Below are positions 46,281 to 54,733 of a stretch of 64,000 nucleotides of DNA, in pieces. The position numbers and the translations under genes are program-made. The notes under the pieces are model-generated. The model was given only the letters and a program-made list of their open reading frames with translations. It had not been told where the DNA came from and ran no database searches. The DNA is from an uncultured bacterium. GTDB lineage: Bacteria; Cyanobacteriota; Vampirovibrionia; Gastranaerophilales; Gastranaerophilaceae. Each line of letters starts with the position of its first letter. Positions within the stretch are counted from its first letter, which is position 1. The stretch lies in NCBI GenBank assembly GCA_902776035.1, contig CACYOO010000008.1:1-64000 (forward strand), read 5' to 3'.

Positions 46281-47621
46281 TTATTCTTGTTCGCTTTCTT
46301 GAGCATCTACAGGGTAATGTTTAACAATTAAAATTTTAGTTATTCTTACTCCATCAACTTCTTTAACTTGCAATGTCATATCTTTCCAATCAACAGAGTC
46401 ATCTGTCTTAGCACTTCTGCCAAGTAATTTTAATATAACTCCGCCAAGTGTATCAACGTCTTCTTCTTCAAATTCTTCTTCATCTTTTTTGAAGAATTCT
46501 GCCATTTCATCAAGACGTAACATTCCGTTTGCTTCAAAGCTGTTTTCACCTATCTCTTTTATGTCAACTTCTTCTGCTCCGTCAAATTCGTCTTGTACTT
46601 CACCGAATATTTCTTCAAAAACATCTTCTAATGTTATTATACCTGCTGTTCCACCATATTCATCAAATACAATTGCCATTTGACCTTGACATTTTTTAAA
46701 TTCCATTACTACGTTATCGAGTGTAATAGTTTCAGGTACAAATAATATAGGACGTTTTAATTTTTCTATATCAAATGCTTCACCCTTCAAATATGTTGCA
46801 TATAAATCTTTTACATGTATAAAGCCGATGATATGGTCAATATCATCTTCATATATAGGATACCTTGTATATTGGTTATCACTTGCAAGTTTATCCATTT
46901 CGTCTTTTGTAATATCTTTTGGTACACAAACAACATCTGTTCTTGGTATCATAACTTCTTTTGCAGTTAAATCGGAAAATTTAAAAGTATTATGAAGCAT
47001 TTCTTTTTCTGTTTCATTGAGAACACCCTCTTTGAAACTTGCATCTACCAACATGTCTAATTCTTCTGTAGAATGAGCTAAAGAACTTTTCGGACGCGGC
47101 ACATGTAATAACTTTAACAATAAATTTCCAAAACCATTTAATAACCATATAAAAGGTAGAAAAATTGTTGTTATCAACTGCATTGGTCTTGCTATCACTA
47201 ATGCAGTTTTTTCGGTATATTGTAATGCAATTGATTTTGGTACAAGTTCTCCTATCGTAACGTGTAGAAAGGTAATTAATGCAAAAGCAATAGATATTGA
47301 TAATGTATGTGTTGCAATATTTTGAGCGAGATTAGGCAGAAATGCAAACAAAGGTTCAATAAGATGAGCCATAGTTGATTCTCCAACCCAACCTAAACCG
47401 ATACTTGAAATTGTTACACCTAATTGAACAGAGGCAACAAATTTATCTAAATCATCAATTTGATTTAAGGCAACATCTGCTGTTGTATTACCTTGTTTAG
47501 ATAGTTCTTCCATTCTTGTTTTTCTTGCTCTAACCATCGAAAATTCTGATGCAACAAAAAAAGCATTTGATAAGAGCAAAAATGCTATAATGAACAAATT
47601 AAATATAGTGCCTAAATGCAT
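46281..47621 (-). CDS. CNNM/CorC-type membrane protein (DUF21-CBS-CorC_HlyC)
   Basis: The protein has 446 residues. The N-terminal DUF21 domain (about 1-190) has four hydrophobic segments with SEFSMVRARKTRMEEL and VGLGWVGES-like sequence. Two CBS repeats follow (about 210-340; VMIPRTDVV, RYPIYEDDIDHIIGFIHVKDLY), with VFDEYGGTAGIITLEDVFEEIFGE in the second. The C-terminal CorC_HlyC domain carries the acidic stretch. Family members are linked to Mg2+/Co2+ export; older hemolysin names are not supported. It is the upstream partner of tmk. Confidence 0.9.
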   Translation of the reverse strand: MHLGTIFNLFIIAFLLLSNAFFVASEFSMVRARKTRMEELSKQGNTTADVALNQIDDLDKFVASVQLGVTISSIGLGWVGESTMAHLIEPLFAFLPNLAQNIATHTLSISIAFALITFLHVTIGELVPKSIALQYTEKTALVIARPMQLITTIFLPFIWLLNGFGNLLLKLLHVPRPKSSLAHSTEELDMLVDASFKEGVLNETEKEMLHNTFKFSDLTAKEVMIPRTDVVCVPKDITKDEMDKLASDNQYTRYPIYEDDIDHIIGFIHVKDLYATYLKGEAFDIEKLKRPILFVPETITLDNVVMEFKKCQGQMAIVFDEYGGTAGIITLEDVFEEIFGEVQDEFDGAEEVDIKEIGENSFEANGMLRLDEMAEFFKKDEEEFEEEDVDTLGGVILKLLGRSAKTDDSVDWKDMTLQVKEVDGVRITKILIVKHYPVDAQESEQE

Positions 47622-47679
47622 AAAATTTTTAAAACCTCTTGTATTATTTTATTATACATTATAAAAAAAATCAATGTTA

Positions 47680-47838
47680 ATGACAGGAAACATTAAAAAT
47701 CATTATATGTTAGTGAATACGTTTAGTCAGTTAATAACAAAAACTGAATTTATGGAAAAATTGGAATTTGCAATGAAAGCTTTTAATGATAATCCAAATC
47801 GAGATTACACAAAAAAACTTTATGAAGAATGGATTTAA
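47680..47838 (+). CDS. Possible 52-residue small ORF
   Basis: An ATG at 47680 opens a 52-codon frame ending TAA at 47838. The product is soluble, acidic-basic balanced and predicted helical (EFMEKLEFAMKAFND, then TKKLYEEWI at the end). It lies between two minus-strand genes and would run opposite to both. No Shine-Dalgarno is visible, which argues against it. It could also be the surviving end of a decayed gene. Confidence 0.3.
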   Translation: MTGNIKNHYMLVNTFSQLITKTEFMEKLEFAMKAFNDNPNRDYTKKLYEEWI

Positions 47839-47875
47839 TGGCATATAATTATTAAATAATCTTCGATATTTAGAA

Positions 47876-48478
47876 TTAAATATTGTAAAAATCATCTTCA
47901 AACCAATCTATCATTGGTTTCGTTTCTCCGAAAGTAAATCCAAACCCCTTTGCCATAGCTTCATCTGTTAAAAAATTATGGCTTACGTTGAATGCAATAG
48001 GAGGTTGTTTATAACCTAATTCTTTATATTTTTCGGTTATAACTTTTCCTGTTTCTTTGTTTAATAGAGCTGAATAATTTAAACCGTCAAATATGCAAAA
48101 TGGAATACCGGGTGTATTGTTTTCACGATTGAACATTAAGCCAAATGAACGGCATATTATACCTCTGAAATCATATACTGAACAAATATTATCTATCAAA
48201 AAAGGACAAGTGTATTCAAATTTATCTTCTCTCTTTTTCTGTTCTTCTTTTAAATTTTTTACTCTTTCTCTTATAAGTTGTTGATTATCTTTGGATAATG
48301 TTTTAAATCCTTCCATTAATAAATCAAATTCGATTTTTTTATAGGGAAATTCTGCATTTTGACAGCATTTAGCACACCCTTTTTGACATTTAATATACTC
48401 TTTTTGTTTTTCAAAAAAATTGTTTATTTTTTGGTTAATAAAAATTAGATATTCAACATATTTTTGTAAGTCAGACAT
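47876..48478 (-). CDS. YkgJ-family cysteine cluster protein
   Basis: The protein has 200 residues. The cluster motif CQKGCAKCC (Cys31, 35, 38, 39) is followed by CPFLIDNICSVYDFRGIICRSFG with further cysteines, as in the YkgJ/UPF0153 family, which is thought to bind Zn or an Fe-S cluster. Function is unproven. Its AAAAGG ribosome-binding site lies inside a 14-bp hairpin ending 4 bases before the ATG, so translation may be controlled. The gene is preceded on the same strand by a 116-residue unknown protein gene. Confidence 0.8.
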   Translation of the reverse strand: MSDLQKYVEYLIFINQKINNFFEKQKEYIKCQKGCAKCCQNAEFPYKKIEFDLLMEGFKTLSKDNQQLIRERVKNLKEEQKKREDKFEYTCPFLIDNICSVYDFRGIICRSFGLMFNRENNTPGIPFCIFDGLNYSALLNKETGKVITEKYKELGYKQPPIAFNVSHNFLTDEAMAKGFGFTFGETKPMIDWFEDDFYNI

Positions 48479-48482
48479 ATAA

Positions 48483-48525
48483 ACAGACCTTTTATTAAAG
48501 TATATATCTTCAATAAAAGGTCTGT
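48483..48525 (-). promoter_or_regulatory. Hairpin covering the YkgJ-type gene's ribosome-binding site
   Basis: A perfect 14-bp inverted repeat (48483-48496 with 48512-48525) has a 15-base loop in which AAG and CTT could add three more pairs. On the minus strand the 3' arm contains AAAAGG, the only ribosome-binding site for the gene starting at 48478. The run after the stem is TTTATATG, too short a U-tract for a good terminator, so translational masking fits better. Confidence 0.6.
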
Positions 48526-48575
48526 CAAATACATTTAAAATTTGCTATTGCTTATTAGTCTATTTGAATAGTATA

Positions 48576-48926
48576 TTATTTTGCATAGTTGTAGCAAATG
48601 ATTATTTCGGTTGCTTGTTCATTTACAAATGATTCAGGTATATCAAATCCGTCATTTGTACCTTCAGTTGTAACCCAGCTTGCTACAGAGTTTAATATCA
48701 TATTAATATTAGTTTCATCTTTGTAGCAAGCTTTTTCTTGTGTATTTTCAAAATTAGCAGAAATAATATTTTCATTTATAAAATTTGTTTCCTCAAAATT
48801 ATTATTAGCCAAAAATTCTTGTTTGTTATCGTATAAAAAATTATCTAAAAATGGCATTTCTGCTTGATTGAAAATTATATCTCTATTTGTAATGTTATAT
48901 CCTGTTAAATTTTGTGCTGTAGCCAT
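48576..48926 (-). CDS. Small acidic Asn-rich protein of unknown function
   Basis: The start ATG at 48926 has a GAGG site 6 bases upstream; the frame is open to a TTG at 48938. The chain is 116 residues, Asn- and Glu-rich, with two cysteines (about residues 67 and 110) and no signal peptide or membrane segment. It ends EIIICYNYAK. I recognise no family. It is followed by the strong hairpin before the YkgJ-type gene, so it is probably on its own transcript or the first gene of a pair. Confidence 0.5.
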   Translation of the reverse strand: MATAQNLTGYNITNRDIIFNQAEMPFLDNFLYDNKQEFLANNNFEETNFINENIISANFENTQEKACYKDETNINMILNSVASWVTTEGTNDGFDIPESFVNEQATEIIICYNYAK

Positions 48927-49082
48927 ACATAACCTCAAATTTTTTATTTAACTTATATAGATGTATTTCCACTATGAATGTTATATTTAAACAAAGTTTA
49001 CAAAACTTAACAATATACCGCTGAAATCCTTTATTTTAGGGGTGGTAAAAATATAGTTTAAAAAAAATAAAAAATTTAAAAT

Positions 49083-49814
49083 TTATTCTAATGTTTTTTT
49101 TAATTTTATTGCATTAAGAAGCCGTTGGTTATTTTGTATTTCATAAATTCTTGCAAGAGCCCATTCTGATGTCTCTAGAGATTTAGTTTCGGAAATCATA
49201 CCTGAATGGAAACTTTGTCTTAAATTTCGGTCTATAGTATTATAAATATTAATCAAAGTATTGTTATCAAAACGGTGTATAGGTCTAAGAAAATAATTTG
49301 CAACTCCGCATGAATGGTAATCAAGGGTTTCGTATAGCATTGTTACTATGTTTTTTGTATGAGATAACTCAAAATCGAGAATGTTTATAACCTGTCCTTT
49401 TGTTCCATGTCGGTAAACATAGGTTTTAATTTTTTCATAATTATCTTTAGTTATACCAGCTTTATTCAAATCGGATGTTTTATTAATCTCTTGGGTTACA
49501 TTTTCAATGTAATTATTAACTTCGCTTGGTTTTATACCAAGTGCTATAGCAAGAATTTTTTTATCTCCTGCTTTTGTATATGCATTTTTAATTGGTTTAA
49601 AAAGTTTCAAAGGCCTCTTGTCCATTATTGATTTAAAGTCCGAACAAGAAATTTTTTCCTTAGCCAAATTTTTAATTTCATTATGATTTTTTTTGATAAA
49701 TTGAATTTTTTCAGTTCTGGAAATTTCGCTTGAAGTCATAACCTTTCGAACTTTGTATAAATCAAGGTTTTCTATTGGGTGAAAACTATTTATTCTGTCA
49801 ATTGAATAACTCAT
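49083..49814 (-). CDS. Unknown helical protein
   Basis: The protein has 243 residues, predicted helical, basic and without signal peptide or membrane segment. Landmarks are SSEISRTEKIQFIKKNH, DKRPLKLFKPIKNAY, TYVYRHGTKGQVINILDFEL, and DYHSCGVANYFLRPIHRF. I recognise no family. It stands alone: gaps of about 150 bases separate it from the acidic protein downstream and from the tRNA-fMet terminator upstream. No ribosome-binding site better than a purine-poor stretch is seen. Confidence 0.5.
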   Translation of the reverse strand: MSYSIDRINSFHPIENLDLYKVRKVMTSSEISRTEKIQFIKKNHNEIKNLAKEKISCSDFKSIMDKRPLKLFKPIKNAYTKAGDKKILAIALGIKPSEVNNYIENVTQEINKTSDLNKAGITKDNYEKIKTYVYRHGTKGQVINILDFELSHTKNIVTMLYETLDYHSCGVANYFLRPIHRFDNNTLINIYNTIDRNLRQSFHSGMISETKSLETSEWALARIYEIQNNQRLLNAIKLKKTLE

Positions 49815-49907
49815 ATAAGTATTTTATAATTTTATATTTAATAAATCAACAAACTATTATAAGTAAATAACTTATGTATATATTTCTAATTTTTATTTTT
49901 CATTAAA

Positions 49908-49939
49908 AAAAGATTTCACTTAATAAAGTGAAATCTTTT
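49908..49939 (-). terminator. Terminator of tRNA-fMet
   Basis: A 14-bp perfect inverted repeat, aaaagatttcactt and its complement, with a 4-base loop (49908-49921 with 49926-49939) is followed on the minus strand by seven Ts. It begins 5 bases after the tRNA 3' end. Confidence 0.85.
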
Positions 49940-49943
49940 AAAA

Positions 49944-50020
<77 letters not shown>

Positions 50021-50134
50021 ATAACTCTTTTTGCGTAAAGATTTTTCTCCTTACATCTATTATATTAATCCATAAATTTTAAAAATCAATATTTTTTTTA
50101 TTTTAAATATATTTGTTAATATTTTGAATAAATT

Positions 50135-50731
50135 TTAACCTAATATTGAGCATATTAAAATTAATAATGCAAGAAATGAAAATGCAATTGCAAGTATTAG
50201 ATAAATTATATTCTGCTGTTTTATAATTTTTTTATCTTTGTTAATTATTTTCTCAAAAATATCCGCATTATTTGGAAAATCTGACTTGCAAATTACATAT
50301 TCAAATTTATCCGTAAAATCAGAAATTTGTGATATTTGTTCTATTAATGACGGAGTTACTATTGAATGATTAATTTTTAAATTCATTCCATTATTTAAAT
50401 TAAAATTTAGATATATATTACCTCTATAAACATACATTCTACAATCCAAAATATCACTTTTATTAATCTCGTATATTTGAGATTTTAATAATTTTCTGTG
50501 TTTAATTATAATCTTGTTGTTTAATAACATAATATATTTTATTTGTTCTCTTAAGCTGTAAAAAAACAAAAATATTCCGTAAATACCAAATATTATTGCT
50601 CTTATGTACCAATTTTTTTCTGTAATATTGTTATTATCAGGGTATACAATCATTGTTATACTAAAAAGTAAAATAAATATTATAATAAATATAAATATTA
50701 TAAATTTATCTTGTACAACAATCTTTTTCAT
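50135..50731 (-). CDS. Membrane protein of unknown function
   Basis: The protein has 198 residues. There are two membrane helices near the start (about 8-30 and 43-60), a beta-rich middle (about 68-140, with YRGNIYLNFNLNNG) that may be a PH-like domain, and a last hydrophobic helix (about 174-196). This layout is common in small bacterial PH-domain membrane proteins. The specific family is not recognised. It lies between the two tRNA genes on the same strand. Confidence 0.5.
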   Translation of the reverse strand: MKKIVVQDKFIIFIFIIIFILLFSITMIVYPDNNNITEKNWYIRAIIFGIYGIFLFFYSLREQIKYIMLLNNKIIIKHRKLLKSQIYEINKSDILDCRMYVYRGNIYLNFNLNNGMNLKINHSIVTPSLIEQISQISDFTDKFEYVICKSDFPNNADIFEKIINKDKKIIKQQNIIYLILAIAFSFLALLILICSILG

Positions 50732-50790
50732 AAATTTATTATATTAAAAATATTGTGTATCTACAATTTAGTTATATATATTGTACAAAC

Positions 50791-51073
50791 AAATAAAAAT
50801 ACCCCTGATAGGATTCGAACCTACCAAACCGAACTTTGTGAGGTTCCGCAGCTTGTCTGCATTCCGTGCGTCGTACGCAAAATAAAAATACCCCTGATAG
50901 GATTCGAACCTACGACGCACTGCTTAGGACGCAATCGCTCTATCCAACTGAGCTACAGAGGCATTTCTATTCAATTTTAATTTTTTTATCTGACGCTCAG
51001 TTGGTAAATGCGGACAAGCCGCTTGAGTTTCACTTCGTTCACCTCGTGAGCTACAGAGGCATTTCTATTCAAT
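50791..51073. repeat. Partial tRNA duplications and inverted hairpin elements around tRNA-Arg
   Basis: A 34-bp perfect direct repeat (50791-50824 and 50880-50913) duplicates the tRNA T-arm and 3' end plus its flank. A 27-bp perfect repeat (50949-50975 and 51047-51073) duplicates the tRNA 5' end plus its flank. Inverted 10-bp tRNA pieces occur at 50866-50875 (matching 50911-50920) and 50995-51004 (matching 50944-50953). The spacers hold the hairpins gcag-cttgt-ctgc (50848-50860) and, on the opposite strand, gcgg-cttgt-ccgc (51010-51022). Confidence 0.85.
50889..50962 (-). tRNA. tRNA-Arg (CCU)
   Basis: A 74-base cloverleaf on the minus strand: acceptor GCCTCTG/CAGGGGT with a G-U tip pair, D-arm GCTC-AGTTGGATA-GAGC, anticodon loop GTCCTAA (anticodon CCU, reading AGG) and T-arm GTAGG-TTCGAAT-CCTAT. 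CCA is not encoded. The gene is flanked by partial copies of itself. Confidence 0.9.
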
Positions 51074-51134
51074 ATCTATATATATTTTTTATAACATAAA
51101 TAAAATTTTTATTAAATAGTTTATATGTGATTGT

Positions 51135-52151
51135 TTAATAATATTTGCTTTCTTCATTCATAAAACAAGCTGAAAAATGGTTTTCTTGTATTTGTTTTAA
51201 TTCAGGTTTTTCATCAATACATACATTAATACAATACTTACATCTTGTATGGAATTTACATCCTGAAGGTAAATTAGTTGGTGATGGTAAATCTCCTTTT
51301 AAATCAACGGATATTTCTTTTTTCTTTAAACTCGGTACAGAATTAAGCAGTGCCTTTGTATATGGATGGTTAGGATTGTTAAAAATTTGTTCGGTTGTTC
51401 CTGATTCTACAATTTCTCCCAAATACATAATGGCTACTCTATCTGCAATATGACGAATAACATTCATATCATGTGATATAAAAAGTATAGTCAAATCAAA
51501 TTCTTCCTTTAATTTTAGTAATAAATTTATTATTTGTGCTTGTATACTCACATCCAATGCACTAACAGGTTCATCTGCAATTATGAATTCCGGTTTTAAT
51601 ATTAATGCTCTTGCGATTGCTATACGCTGACGCTGACCTCCTGAAAATTCATGTGGGTATCTGTCTAATACATCTGCATCTAAACCAACGGTATCAAGTA
51701 CCTGTAATAAAATTTTTTTAATTTCTAATTGAGAAAACTCATATAATGGTCTTCCATCTTCAGAATACGTGCATAATTCACTATTAATTTTCAATGGCTC
51801 TTGCATAATTTCATTGATTTTCATTTTTGGATTTAAACTTGAATAAGGGTTTTGAAAAACCATTTGTAGAGATTGTCTATATATTTTCATTTGTTTTTGA
51901 TTTAATTTAAATATATTTATGCCATGAAAAAAAACATCTCCTGATTTAATAGGTATAAGTCGTGTAATTGCACTTGCAAGTGTAGATTTTCCACAGCCGG
52001 ATTCACCTGCAATTGCTAAAATTTCACCCTTCTTAACTTCCAGCGATAAATTATTAATCGCATTTACAGTTCGAGTTTCGTTAAAAACTGTACCTTTAGT
52101 TTTATATTCTACATTCAAATTCTTTATATCTAAAACAATCTCTTCTGTCAT
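51135..52151 (-). CDS. Oligopeptide ABC transporter ATP-binding protein (OppF/DppF type)
   Basis: I choose ATG 52151, where the conserved chain begins (EIVLDIKNLNVEYKTKG); the frame is open to a TTG at 52211. The product has 338 residues. Walker A is GESGCGKSTLA, signature FSGGQRQRIAIARAL, Walker B EFIIADEPVSALD, then the switch His in FISHDMNVI. The C-terminal oligopeptide domain has CKFHTRCKYCINVCIDEKP, a Cys-rich segment seen in such ATPases. It is orphaned from the permease genes at 32-35.9 kb but would fit them. No OppD-type partner is in the window. Confidence 0.9.
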   Translation of the reverse strand: MTEEIVLDIKNLNVEYKTKGTVFNETRTVNAINNLSLEVKKGEILAIAGESGCGKSTLASAITRLIPIKSGDVFFHGINIFKLNQKQMKIYRQSLQMVFQNPYSSLNPKMKINEIMQEPLKINSELCTYSEDGRPLYEFSQLEIKKILLQVLDTVGLDADVLDRYPHEFSGGQRQRIAIARALILKPEFIIADEPVSALDVSIQAQIINLLLKLKEEFDLTILFISHDMNVIRHIADRVAIMYLGEIVESGTTEQIFNNPNHPYTKALLNSVPSLKKKEISVDLKGDLPSPTNLPSGCKFHTRCKYCINVCIDEKPELKQIQENHFSACFMNEESKYY

Positions 52152-52213
52152 AGGATAAGTATAAAATAAATTATAATATCTTACAATAGTTATATGTTTA
52201 ATGTATTTCAATA

Positions 52214-53236
52214 TTATTTTGTGGCTATTTTTATTTTAAATCCCATAATTTTAATAATTTTATGTTTTTTTCCATTAGTATATTCATTTTGTATAGAAAA
52301 AATTTTTGATATAATATTCTCTTTTTGATGTGTATTATTAGTATAAATTAAACGTTTACGAATACTCATGGGGTCTTTGTCAAACGGTTTATTTCCTTTT
52401 TTAATAATATTTATTAAAAACTTTTCAAGTTTTTCATCTTGATTTTTTAATCTTGAATTTTCTTTTTCTATTGGTTCTTTTAACATTGCAAGATATGCTT
52501 CATCATTATTATCAAGATATTCTATTTTTTCAATAACTTCATCAAAATTTTTATAGTCATTACAATTTATAAATGCTTTTGTGTTAAAATCCTTACTAAT
52601 GTCTAAAGCACCCCAATAAATTGGTATTGAGTTTGCTTGTATTGGTTGAAAAAATTTTTCGGTCAGATAACCATTAGTTTGAGAATTTTCAAATGCTATT
52701 GTAAATTTATATTTTTTTAGAAATTCAGTTTTACTCTTATACCAATCTCCAAATCGTGGTTCTAATTCTTTTGCTATCATGTTGTTACATATTTTGCCGG
52801 GAGCATCGATATGCTTGTATTTTGATAATTTTGTAAAAAAATCTTGTCTTAATTTTGCACCTTCACCCATACTTCCATTACTATATATAAAATTACAAAA
52901 ATTTCTGTTTATCAGTTCTTTCGAAATATTTTTCCTTGTTAAATCCGAATTATAATTACACAAATATCTTATATATCTATCTTCAAATGTTATATCATTA
53001 AATCCTATAGCATAATCACATTCATTAAAATCAGGAATTATGTTTTCGCCTGTATAAAAGATTTTTACGCAATTATTATATTTTGTATGTTCTATACCAA
53101 AAACCGAATAAAATAAATAATCAGGTTGTTCTGATATTTCAACTATATAAAATTTTTGTAGTATTTTATATAAAAAACTAGATTTTTTATCAAATTTCGA
53201 ATAAAAATCACAAAAATTTATTTTTATTTTTTTCAT
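52214..53236 (-). CDS. Alpha-1,3-fucosyltransferase family (GT10) glycosyltransferase
   Basis: The protein has 340 residues. Family GT10 motifs are YKFTIAFENSQTNGYLTEKFF, then PIYWGALDI and FINCNDYKNFDEVIEKI. KIFYTGENIIPDF in the first half is also typical of bacterial relatives such as Helicobacter FutA/FutB. These enzymes transfer fucose from GDP-fucose to GlcNAc-containing glycans, making Lewis-type structures. The C-terminal basic stretch (about 318-340) may bind the membrane. Substrate is not certain. It ends 63 bases upstream of the OppF-type start, same strand. Confidence 0.85.
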   Translation of the reverse strand: MKKIKINFCDFYSKFDKKSSFLYKILQKFYIVEISEQPDYLFYSVFGIEHTKYNNCVKIFYTGENIIPDFNECDYAIGFNDITFEDRYIRYLCNYNSDLTRKNISKELINRNFCNFIYSNGSMGEGAKLRQDFFTKLSKYKHIDAPGKICNNMIAKELEPRFGDWYKSKTEFLKKYKFTIAFENSQTNGYLTEKFFQPIQANSIPIYWGALDISKDFNTKAFINCNDYKNFDEVIEKIEYLDNNDEAYLAMLKEPIEKENSRLKNQDEKLEKFLINIIKKGNKPFDKDPMSIRKRLIYTNNTHQKENIISKIFSIQNEYTNGKKHKIIKIMGFKIKIATK

Positions 53237-53329
53237 ATATTACCTCTTTTAATTTTGTACCTATAAGCTAATTGATTTTTTAAGCTTATCATAAAATGAG
53301 GAATATGTAAGTATCTTATTAATAAAATG

Positions 53330-53339
53330 TAACATGTTA
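53330..53339. promoter_or_regulatory. Palindrome upstream of XRE gene
   Basis: A perfect 10-bp palindrome, taacatgtta, lies 63 bases upstream of the XRE-family regulator start. This is a typical place for an autoregulatory operator. Its half-sites recur in the udp upstream gap. Confidence 0.35.
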
Positions 53340-53402
53340 GTAGTTATTTAAACAACATCAATATGTTATTTTATAAAAAATGAAATAAGGATGTTACCTG
53401 CT

Positions 53403-53726
53403 ATGTTTTTAGACAAAAAATTTATCGGACAAAAATTAAAAGAATATCGTAAAAAAGCAAGTTTGAGTCAAGAGCAGATTGCCGAGAAAACAGGACTTGC
53501 GGAAAAACACTATGGAAGATTAGAAAGAGGTGCTTGTATGCCTGCTCTTGAAACTTTTTTTAAGTTAATAGAAGTTCTTAATATTCCTTTGTCAGAGTTC
53601 GGTGCAAATTTTGAAGATGTAGAAAACAAAAGCAGGGTTGAACTTATAAAAGAGATTTATTTATCAAGTACAAAAGAAATTGATGCTTATTTAAATATTA
53701 TAAAAACTGTAAAATCTTTAAAGTAG
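53403..53726 (+). CDS. XRE-family HTH regulator
   Basis: From ATG 53403 the chain is 107 residues. The HTH (about 8-62) reads IGQKLKEYRKKASLSQEQIA, then EKTGLAEKHYGRLERG and PALETFFKLIEVLNIPLSEF, the common lambda-repressor-like pattern. The tail is helical and charged. An ATG at 53391 directly abuts the AAGG ribosome-binding site, so it cannot be the start; the AAGGA site to 53403 is 11 bases. No partner toxin or phage genes are adjacent. Confidence 0.85.
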   Translation: MFLDKKFIGQKLKEYRKKASLSQEQIAEKTGLAEKHYGRLERGACMPALETFFKLIEVLNIPLSEFGANFEDVENKSRVELIKEIYLSSTKEIDAYLNIIKTVKSLK

Positions 53727-53832
53727 CTTACTTTACTAATTAACAAATTATTTCATCCTAATGACATTTATCTTTTAAATTATATTGACAAAATAATTTG
53801 CGTAATATGTTTGTCGGGCTTATAATATATCT

Positions 53833-54705
53833 ATGAGCAAGTATTATAAAAATTATGCACCGTATATGTTTCTGTTACCTGCAGCAGTTGTGCTTTTGGT
53901 GTTCTTTTTTATTCCTTTTGTTCAAACTATATATTTGAGTTTTCAAGATTATAACTCTAATATATATAATCCGACTTGGGTTGGTTTGGCTAATTATCGA
54001 CAGCTTATTAATTCACCAATATTTTACAAGGTAATGTGGAATACTTTTTTATATTTGATTTTAGCTGTTCCTGTACTTGCAGTCATACCTTTATTTTTAG
54101 CGATTTTAATTAATCAAAAATTAAGATGTTTAACACTATATAAAATTCTTATTTATTTACCTGTTATTGTATCAATAGTTGTAGCGGCAATCGCATTTAA
54201 ATGGCTTTATGCTCAATCCGGAATATTGAATTGTGTAATGCAGTATCTCGGCTTTGAAAAAATTGGCTGGCTTACTGATACAAGATTTTCACTCATATCG
54301 GTAATTATTGTTACAATATGGAAGGGGATAGGATATTATATGATGATATACCTTGCGGCCTTGATGAGTGTTCCTAATGAATTGTATGAAGCTTGTGATA
54401 TTGATGGAGCAAATTTTTTACAAAAACATTTAACTGTTACTGTTCCGCATATTATGCCTACTATTGCACTTGTTACAACTATTAGTGCAATATCTGCAAT
54501 GAAAGTTTTTGCTGAAATTTATGTAATGACAAAAGGCGGGCCATTAAATTCAAGTAAAACAATTGTTTATTATATTTATGAACGTGCATTTGAAAATCTT
54601 GATTTAGGTTATGCTTCAGCACTTGCTGTAGTTCTTCTTCTTGTTATTATGGTATTTTCTTTTATAAATATTATGTTTTTTGAAAAAAATAAGTACCAAA
54701 TATAA
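53833..54705 (+). CDS. Carbohydrate ABC transporter permease (MalF/UgpA type)
   Basis: The protein has 290 residues and six predicted membrane helices. The start YAPYMFLLPAAVVLL and FIPFVQTIYLSF are typical, and the EAA loop EACDIDGANFLQKHLTVTVPH contacts the ATPase. The last helices carry MTKGGPLNSSKTIVYYIYE. It would need a second permease and a binding protein, but neither is adjacent: the next gene is fliF. No clear ribosome-binding site lies before the ATG. It is thus an orphan in this window. Confidence 0.9.
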   Translation: MSKYYKNYAPYMFLLPAAVVLLVFFFIPFVQTIYLSFQDYNSNIYNPTWVGLANYRQLINSPIFYKVMWNTFLYLILAVPVLAVIPLFLAILINQKLRCLTLYKILIYLPVIVSIVVAAIAFKWLYAQSGILNCVMQYLGFEKIGWLTDTRFSLISVIIVTIWKGIGYYMMIYLAALMSVPNELYEACDIDGANFLQKHLTVTVPHIMPTIALVTTISAISAMKVFAEIYVMTKGGPLNSSKTIVYYIYERAFENLDLGYASALAVVLLLVIMVFSFINIMFFEKNKYQI

Positions 54706-54733
54706 CACAAACTTAACAATTTTGAAAAAATCT

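Noticed and set aside
46281-47621. Hemolysin
   Set aside because: The DUF21-CBS-CorC architecture is better described as a CNNM/CorC-type metal-related membrane protein; the hemolysin label is historical.
50711-50980. Apparent ORFs of 89 and 77 codons across the tRNA-Arg locus, plus strand
   Set aside because: They run through the tRNA gene and its repeats in antisense; the sequence translates from tRNA bases (the familiar false PDRIRTY-type product) and has no ribosome-binding site.
53403-53726. Phage repressor or antitoxin
   Set aside because: No phage or toxin genes adjoin the XRE gene; the HTH alone does not justify it.
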